Assembly: GCF_009857745.1 (NCBI RefSeq)
Contig: NZ_WWEN01000008.1
Span: 1-64,000, forward strand
Origin: Thalassovita mangrovi
GTDB taxonomy: Bacteria > Pseudomonadota > Alphaproteobacteria > Rhodobacterales > Rhodobacteraceae
DNA: 64,000 nucleotides
Reading direction: 5' to 3'
Part shown: piece after piece, positions 1 to 8,642 of the stretch
How positions within the stretch are numbered: the stretch's first letter is position 1
How the letters are laid out: every line of letters begins with the position of its first letter
Position numbers and translations under genes: made by a program
The notes under the pieces: model-generated
What the model was told of the DNA's origin: nothing
The model's input: only the letters and a program-made list of their open reading frames with translations
Databases searched by the model: none

Positions 1-69
<69 letters not shown>

Positions 70-80
70 AACTGTCGAAC

Positions 81-111
81 AAGCCGCCTCAGGGCGGCTT
101 TCGTCGTTTTT
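81..111 (+). terminator. Rho-independent terminator of the tRNA gene
   Basis: A perfect 8-base stem AAGCCGCC/GGCGGCTT (81-88 and 93-100) with loop TCAG is followed by a T-rich stretch ending in TTTTT at 107-111. It lies 12 bases after the tRNA CCA end. Confidence 0.8.
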
Positions 112-194
112 AGAGCCACTTTGGCGCCGATCCCGTCCACTGAATTGGCTTTCCCGAATAGTAAAAAAACGGAGAATAAAGCGACACGGGGTGA

Positions 195-2510
195 TTAGTT
201 TTGAGCAGGCCTTAAAACAACGGTTCTTACGGTAACTTCGTTGATCACATTTTCGGAATAGGCCAGCGGAACATAATCCCCTTTGGCCCAAAGTGGGGCA
301 AGATCCTGCACATGCTGTGAGGCCTGCATTCCCGATTGCCCAGGCGCGTTGATCCATACGCTTTTGTCCCAATCGCCCACGTCGATCACCATCCGTACGG
401 AGGCCCCGATCTTCACGCGGTAATCCGAAGCCTCGTGGTGAGCCAGCATGATCGACGTATTGCCGCCCCCCTTGGCCCACGGCCCAAGGTCAAACCCGGC
501 CTTCACCGGGGTAAGTGCATGATCGAACCAGCCGTGATGAAGATCGCCCCAGTGCCAGTTTTCAGGTGCACCGAAACGGTCTGTCGCTTCCTGCAAGGCG
601 GCGGCCAGCGTGTCGCGCATAAGCGCGTCTCGCGCGCCCTGTTTGTCGAGCTGAGCGCGGTGGCTCAGCGCCGGGTGCAAGCCTTCGAGAATCTCGGTCA
701 CGACGGGAATATTGCCCGGCGCCAGGAAGCGCCGCAAATCCGGATCGGGCGCGATCAAGGCCAGCAGGGCGGGGCGCAGGTGCGACGACAGCCAGAGTTC
801 GTACAGCAGGGCAGGGGCCGATTCCGCATCTGAACGGCAATCCCACAGGCGCAGAAGGTCGGCCCCCGGCACATCCTCCGGAAGCAGGGCAATCAAACGC
901 GGCGCAAAGGGCGAAAACGTATCGGTCTGAAGCGCGGTCGAACTGTCCAGATCGTGGTCGTCCCGGGCAGCCAGAGCGTCTGCGATCCGCGCGGCGCGCT
1001 GATCCTCGAACCATTCGTGGCCGATGGCGGGACCGGTCTGTGCCTCGGGAGGAAGGTTCATTTCATTGGCGGAATGGACGTAGCCCTGCGCCGGGTTGTC
1101 CAGATAGGGCAAGTCGCGCGAGGTCAGGTAGCCTTGCCATTCGAACCGCCCGTCCCCCGCGACCGGGACCAGCCCGCGCCAGCCGTCGCGGCGCGGTACG
1201 TAGCCCGCCGCTTGCCAGCCGAAATCGCCCGTCACATCGCCGTAAACCAGGTTGACCGAAGGCGCGCCCCATGTCCCAGCGTCTTGCCGGAACGCGGCAA
1301 AGCTGGTGGCGCGCATGGTTTTCAGGCTGGTCATGTAGGGGGCGGTGCCGGGGTTGGTGAACACGGTGCGCAGCGCCAGCGCGCGGTTGCTGTCGGCATC
1401 CTGCCAGACGACGGGGCCATGACGGGTGAAATGCAGGTCCAAGTCCTGATCGGGATGACCGCGCACGGCGAACCGTTCGGAAACGGTTTCCATTTCTTCC
1501 CAGCCGTCCTTGTAGCGGTAGCGCAGGGCGTCGGCGGGATCTGTGTCATAGACCATGACGTCTTCCTGATCCGCACAGAAAATTGTCAGGCTGAAGGCCG
1601 CGTGGCCGTTATGCCCCGCCATGATGCCGGGGCTGCTGGGTTCGCCCGCGCCGATCACGTTGAGCCCCGGTGCGGTCAGGTGTACCATGTAGCGCAGCGA
1701 CGGCGCTGCGTGGGCGCGATGCGGGTCGCTGGCCATGATGGGCCGGCCCGACGCGGTGCGCTGGCCGGAAACGACCCAGTTGTTCGATCCCTCCATCGAC
1801 GGGGCCTGCACCACGGTCTTGGCCTTATCGACGCGCGACCAGCATGCGGCATCTTCCAGCGTGACCGATAGACGCTCGGGCGAGAAAGTGACCGGCGCCG
1901 TTGCCAGTTCAAACACCGAAAGCGCATGGGCAGGCAGCCCTGCACCCGCGTTCACCGCCCACTCTGAGGCATCCACCGGTGGATTCAGCGGCGCGCGCAA
2001 AAGGTCGGTTTCCGGATCGGCCAGCGCCAGGACCTGCGCCCGGGCGAGTTCCGAACCCGCATTGCGCGTCAGGCAATGGGTGCGAATGCGCACCACGTCT
2101 TCGGGGTGCCAATGGGCCGGGGTGGTTCCGAGAACGGAAAATTCTTCTGGCATGGGCATGTTCCCCGCCAGAACCTGGTCCACAGCGGCATTGATCCCGT
2201 TGGCGAAGGCGGTACAGATCATTTCCGCGTCGTCGCCATAGGCGGCCCATTCCGGTTCCATGTCGCCGCGATACAGGAACAGCCGCGCGGCGCGGTCCTG
2301 CATCAGGTAGCCGGGGCCGAAATCGGCGGCCAGCAGGCCCAGTCCCCGTTTGCGCCACAGATCGATTTGCCACAGCCTGTCCCGGGCGGCGTTGAAACCC
2401 TGGGCAAAGAACAGATCGGGCAGGTTTTCCGCCTTGATGTGGGGCAGGCCCCAGCGGTCGATCTTCATGGTGACGGGGGCAGACAGGCCGGGCAGTTCAT
2501 ATTCAGTCAT
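195..2510 (-). CDS. Penicillin acylase family protein (N-terminal nucleophile hydrolase)
   Basis: This 771-residue protein belongs to the penicillin/cephalosporin/acyl-homoserine-lactone acylase family, which hydrolyses amide bonds linking acyl groups to amines and matures by self-cleavage into alpha and beta chains. The motif GSNNW at residues 241-245 places the expected nucleophile at Ser242, the first residue of the beta chain; the upstream part would be alpha chain plus spacer. The start MTEYELPGL at 2510 is chosen because the longer frame runs back into the coding sequence of the IclR gene and reads as low-complexity. There is no signal peptide, unlike the periplasmic penicillin and AHL acylases, so the enzyme should act in the cytoplasm on imported substrates. 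It lies 16 bases after the IclR regulator on the same strand, suggesting co-transcription. The substrate cannot be read from sequence. Confidence 0.88.
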   Translation of the reverse strand: MTEYELPGLSAPVTMKIDRWGLPHIKAENLPDLFFAQGFNAARDRLWQIDLWRKRGLGLLAADFGPGYLMQDRAARLFLYRGDMEPEWAAYGDDAEMICTAFANGINAAVDQVLAGNMPMPEEFSVLGTTPAHWHPEDVVRIRTHCLTRNAGSELARAQVLALADPETDLLRAPLNPPVDASEWAVNAGAGLPAHALSVFELATAPVTFSPERLSVTLEDAACWSRVDKAKTVVQAPSMEGSNNWVVSGQRTASGRPIMASDPHRAHAAPSLRYMVHLTAPGLNVIGAGEPSSPGIMAGHNGHAAFSLTIFCADQEDVMVYDTDPADALRYRYKDGWEEMETVSERFAVRGHPDQDLDLHFTRHGPVVWQDADSNRALALRTVFTNPGTAPYMTSLKTMRATSFAAFRQDAGTWGAPSVNLVYGDVTGDFGWQAAGYVPRRDGWRGLVPVAGDGRFEWQGYLTSRDLPYLDNPAQGYVHSANEMNLPPEAQTGPAIGHEWFEDQRAARIADALAARDDHDLDSSTALQTDTFSPFAPRLIALLPEDVPGADLLRLWDCRSDAESAPALLYELWLSSHLRPALLALIAPDPDLRRFLAPGNIPVVTEILEGLHPALSHRAQLDKQGARDALMRDTLAAALQEATDRFGAPENWHWGDLHHGWFDHALTPVKAGFDLGPWAKGGGNTSIMLAHHEASDYRVKIGASVRMVIDVGDWDKSVWINAPGQSGMQASQHVQDLAPLWAKGDYVPLAYSENVINEVTVRTVVLRPAQN

Positions 2511-2526
2511 GATGAAACGTCTCGGG

Positions 2527-3339
2527 TCAGTAATGATTGATCGCACGGGCCGCTTCCAAGGCCAGGGGCGCCATGCGGGTGCTGAATTCTTCGGGGGTCC
2601 ATTCAGACAAGGAGCCTGCCACGTGGATCGCCCCCAATGGCCGACCTTGCGGGTTGGTGATCGCGACGCCGATCGCGACCTCTCCGAGCAGGATCTGTTC
2701 GACGGCAAGGCTATAGCCGCGCGCGCGGGTCCGGCGCACTTCTTCGATAATTTCGCCGGGGTCAGTCAGAGTGCGCGGGGTGAAGGGGCTGCGGTCCGAA
2801 TTTTCGATGATATCCATCGCTTCTTCATCGCTCAGCCGCGCCATGATCGCCCATCCCCCGGAAGAGCTGAAGGTGGGGACGCTGTGCCCCACCAGCGTGG
2901 CATAAAAGGATTCCCGCTTGCTTTGCATGCGGGCCGCGTAGACGACTCGCTGCCCGTCGAACAGCGACAAGTCCACCCGTTCCTGCACGTTGCGGCGCAG
3001 TTCGAGCAGCACCGGAGTTGCGCGCTGGATCAACGGGTTCAGCCGCAGGTAATCCAAAGTGTGATCCATGATGCGGATACCGGGCAGGAAACCGCGGTCT
3101 TCGGCATCGCGCTGGATATAGCCAAGGCTGCGCAGCGTGTGAACGATACGCTGCGCGCCGCTGCGGTCTACTCCGGCGCGCTCCGCAATGTCTGACAGAG
3201 ATAACGGGCGGTCCGCATCGTGGAATGCAGCCAATACCTGCATCGCCCGTGCAATGGAGTTGATGAACAAAGGGTCGGCCCGTTGCTCACTGCTTAAAAA
3301 AGGGACGCCGGATTCAGCACGAAGAGTGTTTCGGAGCAT
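2527..3339 (-). CDS. IclR family transcriptional regulator
   Basis: The 270-residue protein has an N-terminal winged helix-turn-helix (about residues 25-85, including LSLSDIAERAGVDRSGAQRI) and a C-terminal IclR effector domain (about 100-265) that normally binds a small carboxylate or aromatic ligand. The start at 3339 gives typical family length; an in-frame ATG at 3375 would add 12 residues. It is divergent from the mlrC-like gene, and the shared spacer carries a strong palindrome at 3403-3421 that is the probable operator. By position it should control the acylase downstream and the MlrC/peptide-importer operon opposite. Confidence 0.92.
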   Translation of the reverse strand: MLRNTLRAESGVPFLSSEQRADPLFINSIARAMQVLAAFHDADRPLSLSDIAERAGVDRSGAQRIVHTLRSLGYIQRDAEDRGFLPGIRIMDHTLDYLRLNPLIQRATPVLLELRRNVQERVDLSLFDGQRVVYAARMQSKRESFYATLVGHSVPTFSSSGGWAIMARLSDEEAMDIIENSDRSPFTPRTLTDPGEIIEEVRRTRARGYSLAVEQILLGEVAIGVAITNPQGRPLGAIHVAGSLSEWTPEEFSTRMAPLALEAARAINHY

Positions 3340-3402
3340 TATTCTCGCAATCCTTGTTGACCCAGCGGAAAGCATTCGCCTACGCTTATAATACGATGCA
3401 AG

Positions 3403-3421
3403 TGTATTGCAATGCAATACA
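3403..3421. promoter_or_regulatory. Palindromic operator, probably for the IclR regulator
   Basis: TGTATTGCA, a central A, and TGCAATACA form a perfect 9-base inverted repeat in the divergent spacer between the IclR and mlrC-like genes. It overlaps an in-frame ATG at 3412, which argues that the mlrC-like gene really starts at 3463. IclR-family operators are usually short AT-rich palindromes of this type. Binding by this particular protein is inferred from position. Confidence 0.7.
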
Positions 3422-3462
3422 TTGAAATCGGGAAAAGAAGCGTGGATGGGGTGATCTGGACT

Positions 3463-4989
3463 ATGGCGAAACGTGTGGCTTTGGCCGGTTTCCTTCACGA
3501 AACGAATACTTTTGCGCCCAGTCCGGCGACTTTTGACAGCTTCGTTCAGGGTGGCGGTTACATGCCTTTGGCGCGCGGGCCGCTGATGATGGAATCGGCG
3601 CGCGGCATCAATCTGGGCATCGGTGGCGCGGTTGCATTCGGCGAGGATGCGGGTTGGGACATGGTTCCGGTCATGTGGTGCGGCGCGATCCCGTCGGCTG
3701 CGGTCGAGCGGGATGCCTATACCCGGATCACCGACGAAATCGTTGAAGGAATCCGCGCGGCCTTGCCCCTGGATGGCGTGTTCCTTGACCTGCACGGCGC
3801 TATGGTCGCCGAACATGTCGAAGATGGCGAAGGCGAATTGCTGGCCCGGGTGCGGCAGGTCGTCGGGCCGGACGTGTTTATTGCCGCAGCTTTGGACCTG
3901 CATGGAAATATCACCGACCAAATGGTTCAGGCCGCCGATGTGCTGGTCGGGTTCCGCACCTATCCGCATGTCGACATGGCCGAGACCGGATACCGCGCGG
4001 CGGAGCAGCTGGACCGGTTGATGTCGCGCGGCACCCCATTCGCCAAGGCGTTCCGCCGGCTGGATTTCCTGATCCCGATTGCATGGCAAAGCACCGTGAC
4101 CGAACCGGCGCAGGGCATTTATGCCCGAGCGGCCGGCCGCGAAGGCGGCGACCTGTCCAGCCTTTCCTTCTTCTTCGGCTTTCCGGCGGCGGATTTCCCG
4201 GAATGCGGACCGACTGTGGTGTCCTATGGCGCGACCCAGGCGGCGGCGGATGCCGCGGCCGACGCCGTGTTGGAAGATGTTTGTGCGGCCGAGCCAGCAT
4301 TCGCAGGTATCTCCTACGATCCCGACGCGGGGGTGGCCGAGGCCGTTCGACTGGCCGCCGCGGCCACCAGACCCATCGTGATCGCGGATACGCAGGACAA
4401 TCCCGGGGCGGGGGGCGATTCCAATACGACCGGCATGTTGCGTGCGCTGGTGAAGGCCGGTGCGCAACGCGCCGCTTTGGGCCTGATGGTCGATCCCGCC
4501 GCGGCCGCTGCGGCGCATGCGGCTGGGCAAGGGGCCGAGATCGACATCGAATTGGGCGGGTTTTCAAATCTGCCCGGCGACAGCCCGTTCGCGGGACGGT
4601 TCGTGGTGGAAACGCTCGCGGACGGAAAATTTGTGGCGTCCGGTCCCTATTACGGTGGTGCTCCGATGGATCTCGGGCCGTCGGCGTGTTTGCGGATCGG
4701 CGATGTGCGGGTGGTTGTCACCACCAACAAGGCGCAGATGGCCGACCAGGAAATGTACCGTTTCGTCGGGATCGAACCCACCGAGCAGGACATTCTGGTC
4801 AACAAAAGCTCGGTCCATTTCCGTGCGGATTTCGATCCGATCGCGGAAACCATTCTGGTGTGTACGGCCCCCGGTCCGATGCCGCTCAGCCCTGCCAGCC
4901 TGCCGTGGACGCGGCTGGCGGCGGGCATGAAGCTGGAACCGATGGGCGTACGCTTTGACCCGCCACTGACAACACAGGAGGAAAGCTGA
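3463..4989 (+). CDS. M81 family metallopeptidase (MlrC / microcystinase C family)
   Basis: The 508-residue protein matches the M81/MlrC family, named after the microcystin-pathway enzyme that cleaves the linear tetrapeptide and free Adda; most members have unknown substrates. Visible family motifs are HETNTF near residue 12, DLHGAM at 109-114, DLHGN at 145-149 and YPHVD at 167-171, which supply likely zinc ligands. Length agrees with the family. The start MAKRVALAGF at 3463 is preferred over an ATG at 3412 inside the operator palindrome. It opens the operon with the peptide importer and the two M20 hydrolases, implying a role in opening an imported amide or peptide. A microcystin substrate is not implied because mlrA, mlrB and mlrD are not seen. 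Confidence 0.9.
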   Translation: MAKRVALAGFLHETNTFAPSPATFDSFVQGGGYMPLARGPLMMESARGINLGIGGAVAFGEDAGWDMVPVMWCGAIPSAAVERDAYTRITDEIVEGIRAALPLDGVFLDLHGAMVAEHVEDGEGELLARVRQVVGPDVFIAAALDLHGNITDQMVQAADVLVGFRTYPHVDMAETGYRAAEQLDRLMSRGTPFAKAFRRLDFLIPIAWQSTVTEPAQGIYARAAGREGGDLSSLSFFFGFPAADFPECGPTVVSYGATQAAADAAADAVLEDVCAAEPAFAGISYDPDAGVAEAVRLAAAATRPIVIADTQDNPGAGGDSNTTGMLRALVKAGAQRAALGLMVDPAAAAAAHAAGQGAEIDIELGGFSNLPGDSPFAGRFVVETLADGKFVASGPYYGGAPMDLGPSACLRIGDVRVVVTTNKAQMADQEMYRFVGIEPTEQDILVNKSSVHFRADFDPIAETILVCTAPGPMPLSPASLPWTRLAAGMKLEPMGVRFDPPLTTQEES

Positions 4990-5023
4990 CCCCGATCAGG
5001 CGTGACCATTTACCACCGAAGAA

Positions 5024-5040
5024 CCTGCGAAAAACGCAGG
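5024..5040 (+). promoter_or_regulatory. Small intercistronic stem-loop
   Basis: CCTGCG, loop AAAAA, CGCAGG form a perfect 6-base stem in the 93-base gap between the mlrC-like gene and the binding-protein gene. It has no T-tract, so it is more likely an mRNA-processing or stability element than a terminator. Confidence 0.45.
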
Positions 5041-5082
5041 CCTGCAGAACAACCAACAAAGATACAACAGAGAGAGAAGAAT

Positions 5083-6693
5083 ATGAGTTTTCATTCCTTC
5101 CGATCCCGGAGTACTTCAAGCATCCGCAGCCTGGTGGCTGGTGCGCTGCTGGCGACCACCGCAATGGCGACTGCCGGTGCCGCATGGGCTGAAACGACCA
5201 TCACCGCAGTGATGCATTCGGGTCTGCGGGTTCTGGATCCGGTGATTACCACGGCCCACATCACGCGGAACCACGCCTACATGATCTATGATGTGCTGGT
5301 TGCCGTGGATGGCGATTTTAAACCGCAGCCGCAAATGGCGGATTGGACCGTTTCGGACGATGGTCTGACCTATACGTTTACCCTGCGCGACGGTTTGAAA
5401 TTCCACGATGGTGCCCCGGTCACCATGGCAGATGCAGAAGCCTCGCTGAAGCGTTGGGCCAAGCGCGATGCGGGTGGCCAACTGATCATGGATGTCACCG
5501 AAAGCCTGACCGCGACCGATGACAAGACGCTGGTTTGGAAGCTGACCAAACCGTTCGGCCCGCTGTTGGATACCATCGGCAAGCAGTCCGCGCTGCCGCC
5601 CTTCATCATGCCGGCGCGGATTGCCGCAACCCCTTCGGATACGGCGATCACCGAACATATCGGTTCCGGCCCTTTCAAGTTCGTCGTGGATGAATTCCAG
5701 CCCGGCGTCAGCGTGACCTACGTGAAGAACGAGGATTACCTTCCCCGTTCCGAACCGGCCGACAACATGGCGGGTGGTAAGGTCGTCAACGTGGACAAGG
5801 TCGTCTGGACCACCATGCCCGATGTGCAGACGTCCATGAACGCGCTTCTGGCCGGTGAAATCGACTATATCGAGGCGCTGCAGGTCGACCTGCTGCCGCT
5901 GCTGGACGGTGACCCGGACGTTGTCTACGAAAAACGCGAACCGATGGGCTATCAGACCATTGGCCGGATGAACTTCAAGTATCCGCCGTTCAACGACATC
6001 AAGGTGCGTCAGGCCGCACAAATGGCCCTTTCGCAGGAGGCCGTTCTTGCCACGCTGGTCGGCAACCCCGACTACTACGAAGTCTGCGGCGCCATTTTCG
6101 GCTGCGGCACGCCGCTGGCCGATGCCACGGGTTCGGAAACGCTGACCTCGGGCGGCGATATCGAAGGTGCCAAGAAACTGCTGGCTGAAAGCAGCTATGA
6201 CGGCACTCCGCTGGTTCTGATGGCACCGACCGACGTTGTCACGCTGGCCGCCCAGCCGGTCGTCGCCGCGCAGGCCCTGCGCAACGCCGGCTTCAACGTG
6301 GACATGCAGCCGATGGACTGGCAGACGCTGGTGACCCGCCGCGCCAGCCAGAACCCGCCCGCAGAAGGGGGCTGGAACCTGTTCTTCACCAACTGGCTGG
6401 TGCCCGAAATCAGCAGCCCGCTGGTGTCGCCGATGCTGAATGGCCGCGGCGACAAGGCATGGTTCGGCTGGCCGGATGATCCGGTTGTCGAAGAGCTGAA
6501 AGCGGCCTTCGTCGATGCCGGTTCGCTGGAAGAACAGCAGGCAATCGCCAAGAAAATCCAGGCCCATACGCTGGAGCAAGTCCTGTACATCCCGCTGGGC
6601 CAGTACATCAACCCGCAGGCGCGGCGCAGCAATATCGTGGATATGCTGCCCTCGCCCGTCCCGGTGTTCTGGAACATCAAGAAGGAAGGCTGA
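5083..6693 (+). CDS. Peptide ABC transporter substrate-binding protein (SBP family 5)
   Basis: This 536-residue periplasmic binding protein has the DppA/OppA/NikA architecture. A cationic N-terminus and hydrophobic stretch end in AGAAWA followed by ETT, giving a Sec signal peptide of about 36 residues. Family 5 hallmarks follow: a start such as LDPVITTAHITRN, the block WTVSDDGLTYTFTLRDGLKFHDGAPVT, and TFGP-like ligand-domain segments later. The start at 5083 follows an AGAGAGAAG ribosome site. It is the first gene of the importer proper, and a stem-loop at 6705-6739 separates it from the permeases. The ligand is probably a peptide or peptide-like amide, inferred from the neighbouring MlrC, M20 and acylase genes. 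Confidence 0.93.
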   Translation: MSFHSFRSRSTSSIRSLVAGALLATTAMATAGAAWAETTITAVMHSGLRVLDPVITTAHITRNHAYMIYDVLVAVDGDFKPQPQMADWTVSDDGLTYTFTLRDGLKFHDGAPVTMADAEASLKRWAKRDAGGQLIMDVTESLTATDDKTLVWKLTKPFGPLLDTIGKQSALPPFIMPARIAATPSDTAITEHIGSGPFKFVVDEFQPGVSVTYVKNEDYLPRSEPADNMAGGKVVNVDKVVWTTMPDVQTSMNALLAGEIDYIEALQVDLLPLLDGDPDVVYEKREPMGYQTIGRMNFKYPPFNDIKVRQAAQMALSQEAVLATLVGNPDYYEVCGAIFGCGTPLADATGSETLTSGGDIEGAKKLLAESSYDGTPLVLMAPTDVVTLAAQPVVAAQALRNAGFNVDMQPMDWQTLVTRRASQNPPAEGGWNLFFTNWLVPEISSPLVSPMLNGRGDKAWFGWPDDPVVEELKAAFVDAGSLEEQQAIAKKIQAHTLEQVLYIPLGQYINPQARRSNIVDMLPSPVPVFWNIKKEG

Positions 6694-6704
6694 TTTCAGC
6701 CTGA

Positions 6705-6739
6705 CGTGCTCGGCGCTTGATCTCCCGGCGCCGGGCACG
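6705..6739 (+). promoter_or_regulatory. Stem-loop after the binding-protein gene
   Basis: CGTGCTCGGCGC (6705-6716) pairs with GCGCCGGGCACG (6728-6739) with one T-G wobble and an 11-base loop. It has no poly-T and lies between binding protein and first permease. Such structures typically protect the upstream mRNA and give binding-protein excess over the membrane parts. Confidence 0.65.
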
Positions 6740-6806
6740 AATTGGTGGCATCGCTTTTTGCCGTCTGAATATCCCGAGACTTCCCCAACGAAAGGCTTCC
6801 TTGTCG

Positions 6807-7751
6807 ATGCTGGGCTACATTATCCGACGCATTCTGGCGATCATTCCCGTCATGCTGATCGTCGCCATTTTCGTCTTCCTGCTGCTGCGGCTGACGCCCG
6901 GCGATCCCGCCGCGATCATCGCCGGCGATATGGCGACCCCCGAACAACTGGACCGTATCCGCGAGGCGATGGGATTGAACGATCCGCTGCTGACGCAGTT
7001 CATGACGTGGATCGGGCAGCTGTTGAAGGGTGACCTAGGCGTGTCCCTGATCTCTGGCACCGAGGTGACGGAAATGATCGGGCAACGCATCTTCCCTACG
7101 CTCAACATGGCGCTTCTGACCATCGTGATCGCCGTTCTGATCGCCGTGCCGATGGGGGTAATCGCCGCGTGGAGGCATCGTTCCTGGATCGATTACGCGG
7201 TGATGAGCTTTTCCGTCCTGGGGTTTTCGGTGCCGGTATTCGTCATCGGCTACCTGTTCATACTGGTCTTTTCCATCACGCTGGGCTGGCTGCCGGTGCA
7301 GGGCTATGCCTCTCCCAGCGAAAAGGGAATGCTGGCTTTCCTTGACCGGGCGATCCTGCCCGCACTGACGCTGGCCACGATCTACGTGGCCCTGATCGCG
7401 CGGATGACGCGGGCCTCGATGCTCGAGGTGCTGGGCGAGGATTATATCCGCACCGCCCGCGCCAAGGGCGTCCGCGAAAGCAAGGTGTTGTTCCGGCACG
7501 CATTGCGCAATGCATCGGTGCCGATCCTGACCGTGATCGGCACCGGCTTTGCCTTGCTCATTTCCGGCGTGGTTGTCACCGAGAGCGTGTTCAATATCCC
7601 CGGTATCGGGCGATTGACCGTCGATGCCATCCTGGCCCGTGATTACCCGGTCATCCAGGCGATGATCCTGATCACAAGCGGCACCTATGTCGTCGTGAAC
7701 CTGCTGATCGACATTTCCTACACGATTTTCGACCCGAGGATACGCTACTGA
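6807..7751 (+). CDS. Peptide ABC transporter permease (DppB/OppB type)
   Basis: The 314-residue inner-membrane protein starts with the DppB-type first helix (MLGYIIRRILAIIPVML) and the conserved LRLTPGDPA segment. About six membrane spans and the cytoplasmic EAA loop (RTARAKGV) that docks the ATPase are visible. The start at 6807 gives normal family length; upstream in-frame sequence lies in the intergenic stem-loop region. Its TGA overlaps by one base the ATG of the partner permease, so the two are translationally coupled. Confidence 0.94.
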   Translation: MLGYIIRRILAIIPVMLIVAIFVFLLLRLTPGDPAAIIAGDMATPEQLDRIREAMGLNDPLLTQFMTWIGQLLKGDLGVSLISGTEVTEMIGQRIFPTLNMALLTIVIAVLIAVPMGVIAAWRHRSWIDYAVMSFSVLGFSVPVFVIGYLFILVFSITLGWLPVQGYASPSEKGMLAFLDRAILPALTLATIYVALIARMTRASMLEVLGEDYIRTARAKGVRESKVLFRHALRNASVPILTVIGTGFALLISGVVVTESVFNIPGIGRLTVDAILARDYPVIQAMILITSGTYVVVNLLIDISYTIFDPRIRY

Positions 7752-8638
7752 TGTCTGAGAATAATGTACCCCCGGCGGCGGCCACGCAATCGGTGCTGCG
7801 GTTGTTTTCCATCCCCGGTTTGGCAAAGCTGGGCGTGGGGCCGTTGATCGCCGGTGTAATCCTGTTGGCGATTGTCGTGGTGACCCTGCTCTCGCCCTGG
7901 CTGGCGCCGCATGACCCGCTGGAAATGCAGCCCATGCTGCGCCTGAAAGGGCCGATGCCGGATTACCCTCTGGGAACCGACCCTTATGGCCGCGACCTTT
8001 ATTCGCGTGTGCTGATCGGGGGGCGGGTATCGCTTTTCATCGGCATCGGGGCTGCCATCGTATCGGTGCTGATCGGTCTGGTGATCGGTCTGATTGCCGG
8101 TTTCTTCCGCATGATGGACACGGTGATCATGCGCGTAATGGATAGTCTGATGGCGATCCCGTCGATCCTTCTGGCGATTGCGCTGGTCGCGCTCAACGGT
8201 CCCTCGATCACCTCGGTGATCATGGCGATCACCATCCCTGAAATCCCGCGGGTGGTGCGTCTGGTCCGTTCGGTCGTGCTGAGTGCGCGCGAAGAACCCT
8301 ATGTCGAGGCCGCTATCGCACTGGGGTCTTCGATGCCGAAGATCCTGTTCCGGCACCTGATGCCCAACACCATGGCGCCGCTGATCGTGCAGGGCACCTA
8401 TATCGTGGCGTCCGCAATCCTGACCGAGGCGATCCTGTCCTTCCTGGGTGCGGGCGTGTCCACCGAAATCCCGACCTGGGGGAACATCATGGCCGAGGGG
8501 CGGCAATATTTCCGGATCAAACCGGAACTGATCCTGTGGCCGGGCCTGATGCTGTCGCTGTGCATCCTGTCCATCAACCTTCTGGGCGACGCCGCGCGCG
8601 ACATGCTGGACCCACGCCTTAAGAAACGGGGGGAATAA
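7751..8638 (+). CDS. Peptide ABC transporter permease (DppC/OppC type)
   Basis: The 295-residue protein has the DppC N-terminal extension, the segment LGTDPYGRDLYSRVLIGGR, and an EAA loop (VEAAIALGSS) for ATPase contact. It pairs with the preceding permease as a heterodimer, with five or six predicted spans. It is followed after four bases by the ATPase gene, whose ribosome site GGGGGAA overlaps its end. Confidence 0.94.
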   Translation: MSENNVPPAAATQSVLRLFSIPGLAKLGVGPLIAGVILLAIVVVTLLSPWLAPHDPLEMQPMLRLKGPMPDYPLGTDPYGRDLYSRVLIGGRVSLFIGIGAAIVSVLIGLVIGLIAGFFRMMDTVIMRVMDSLMAIPSILLAIALVALNGPSITSVIMAITIPEIPRVVRLVRSVVLSAREEPYVEAAIALGSSMPKILFRHLMPNTMAPLIVQGTYIVASAILTEAILSFLGAGVSTEIPTWGNIMAEGRQYFRIKPELILWPGLMLSLCILSINLLGDAARDMLDPRLKKRGE

Positions 8639-8642
8639 TCCG

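Noticed and set aside
2527-4530. A 667-codon frame continuing far upstream of the IclR start
   Set aside because: Residues before the IclR start are antisense to the mlrC-like gene; the regulator has full family length from 3339.
3463-4989. Microcystin degradation cluster
   Set aside because: Only the broad MlrC/M81 family is present; mlrA, mlrB and mlrD are missing, and M81 members without microcystin activity are common.
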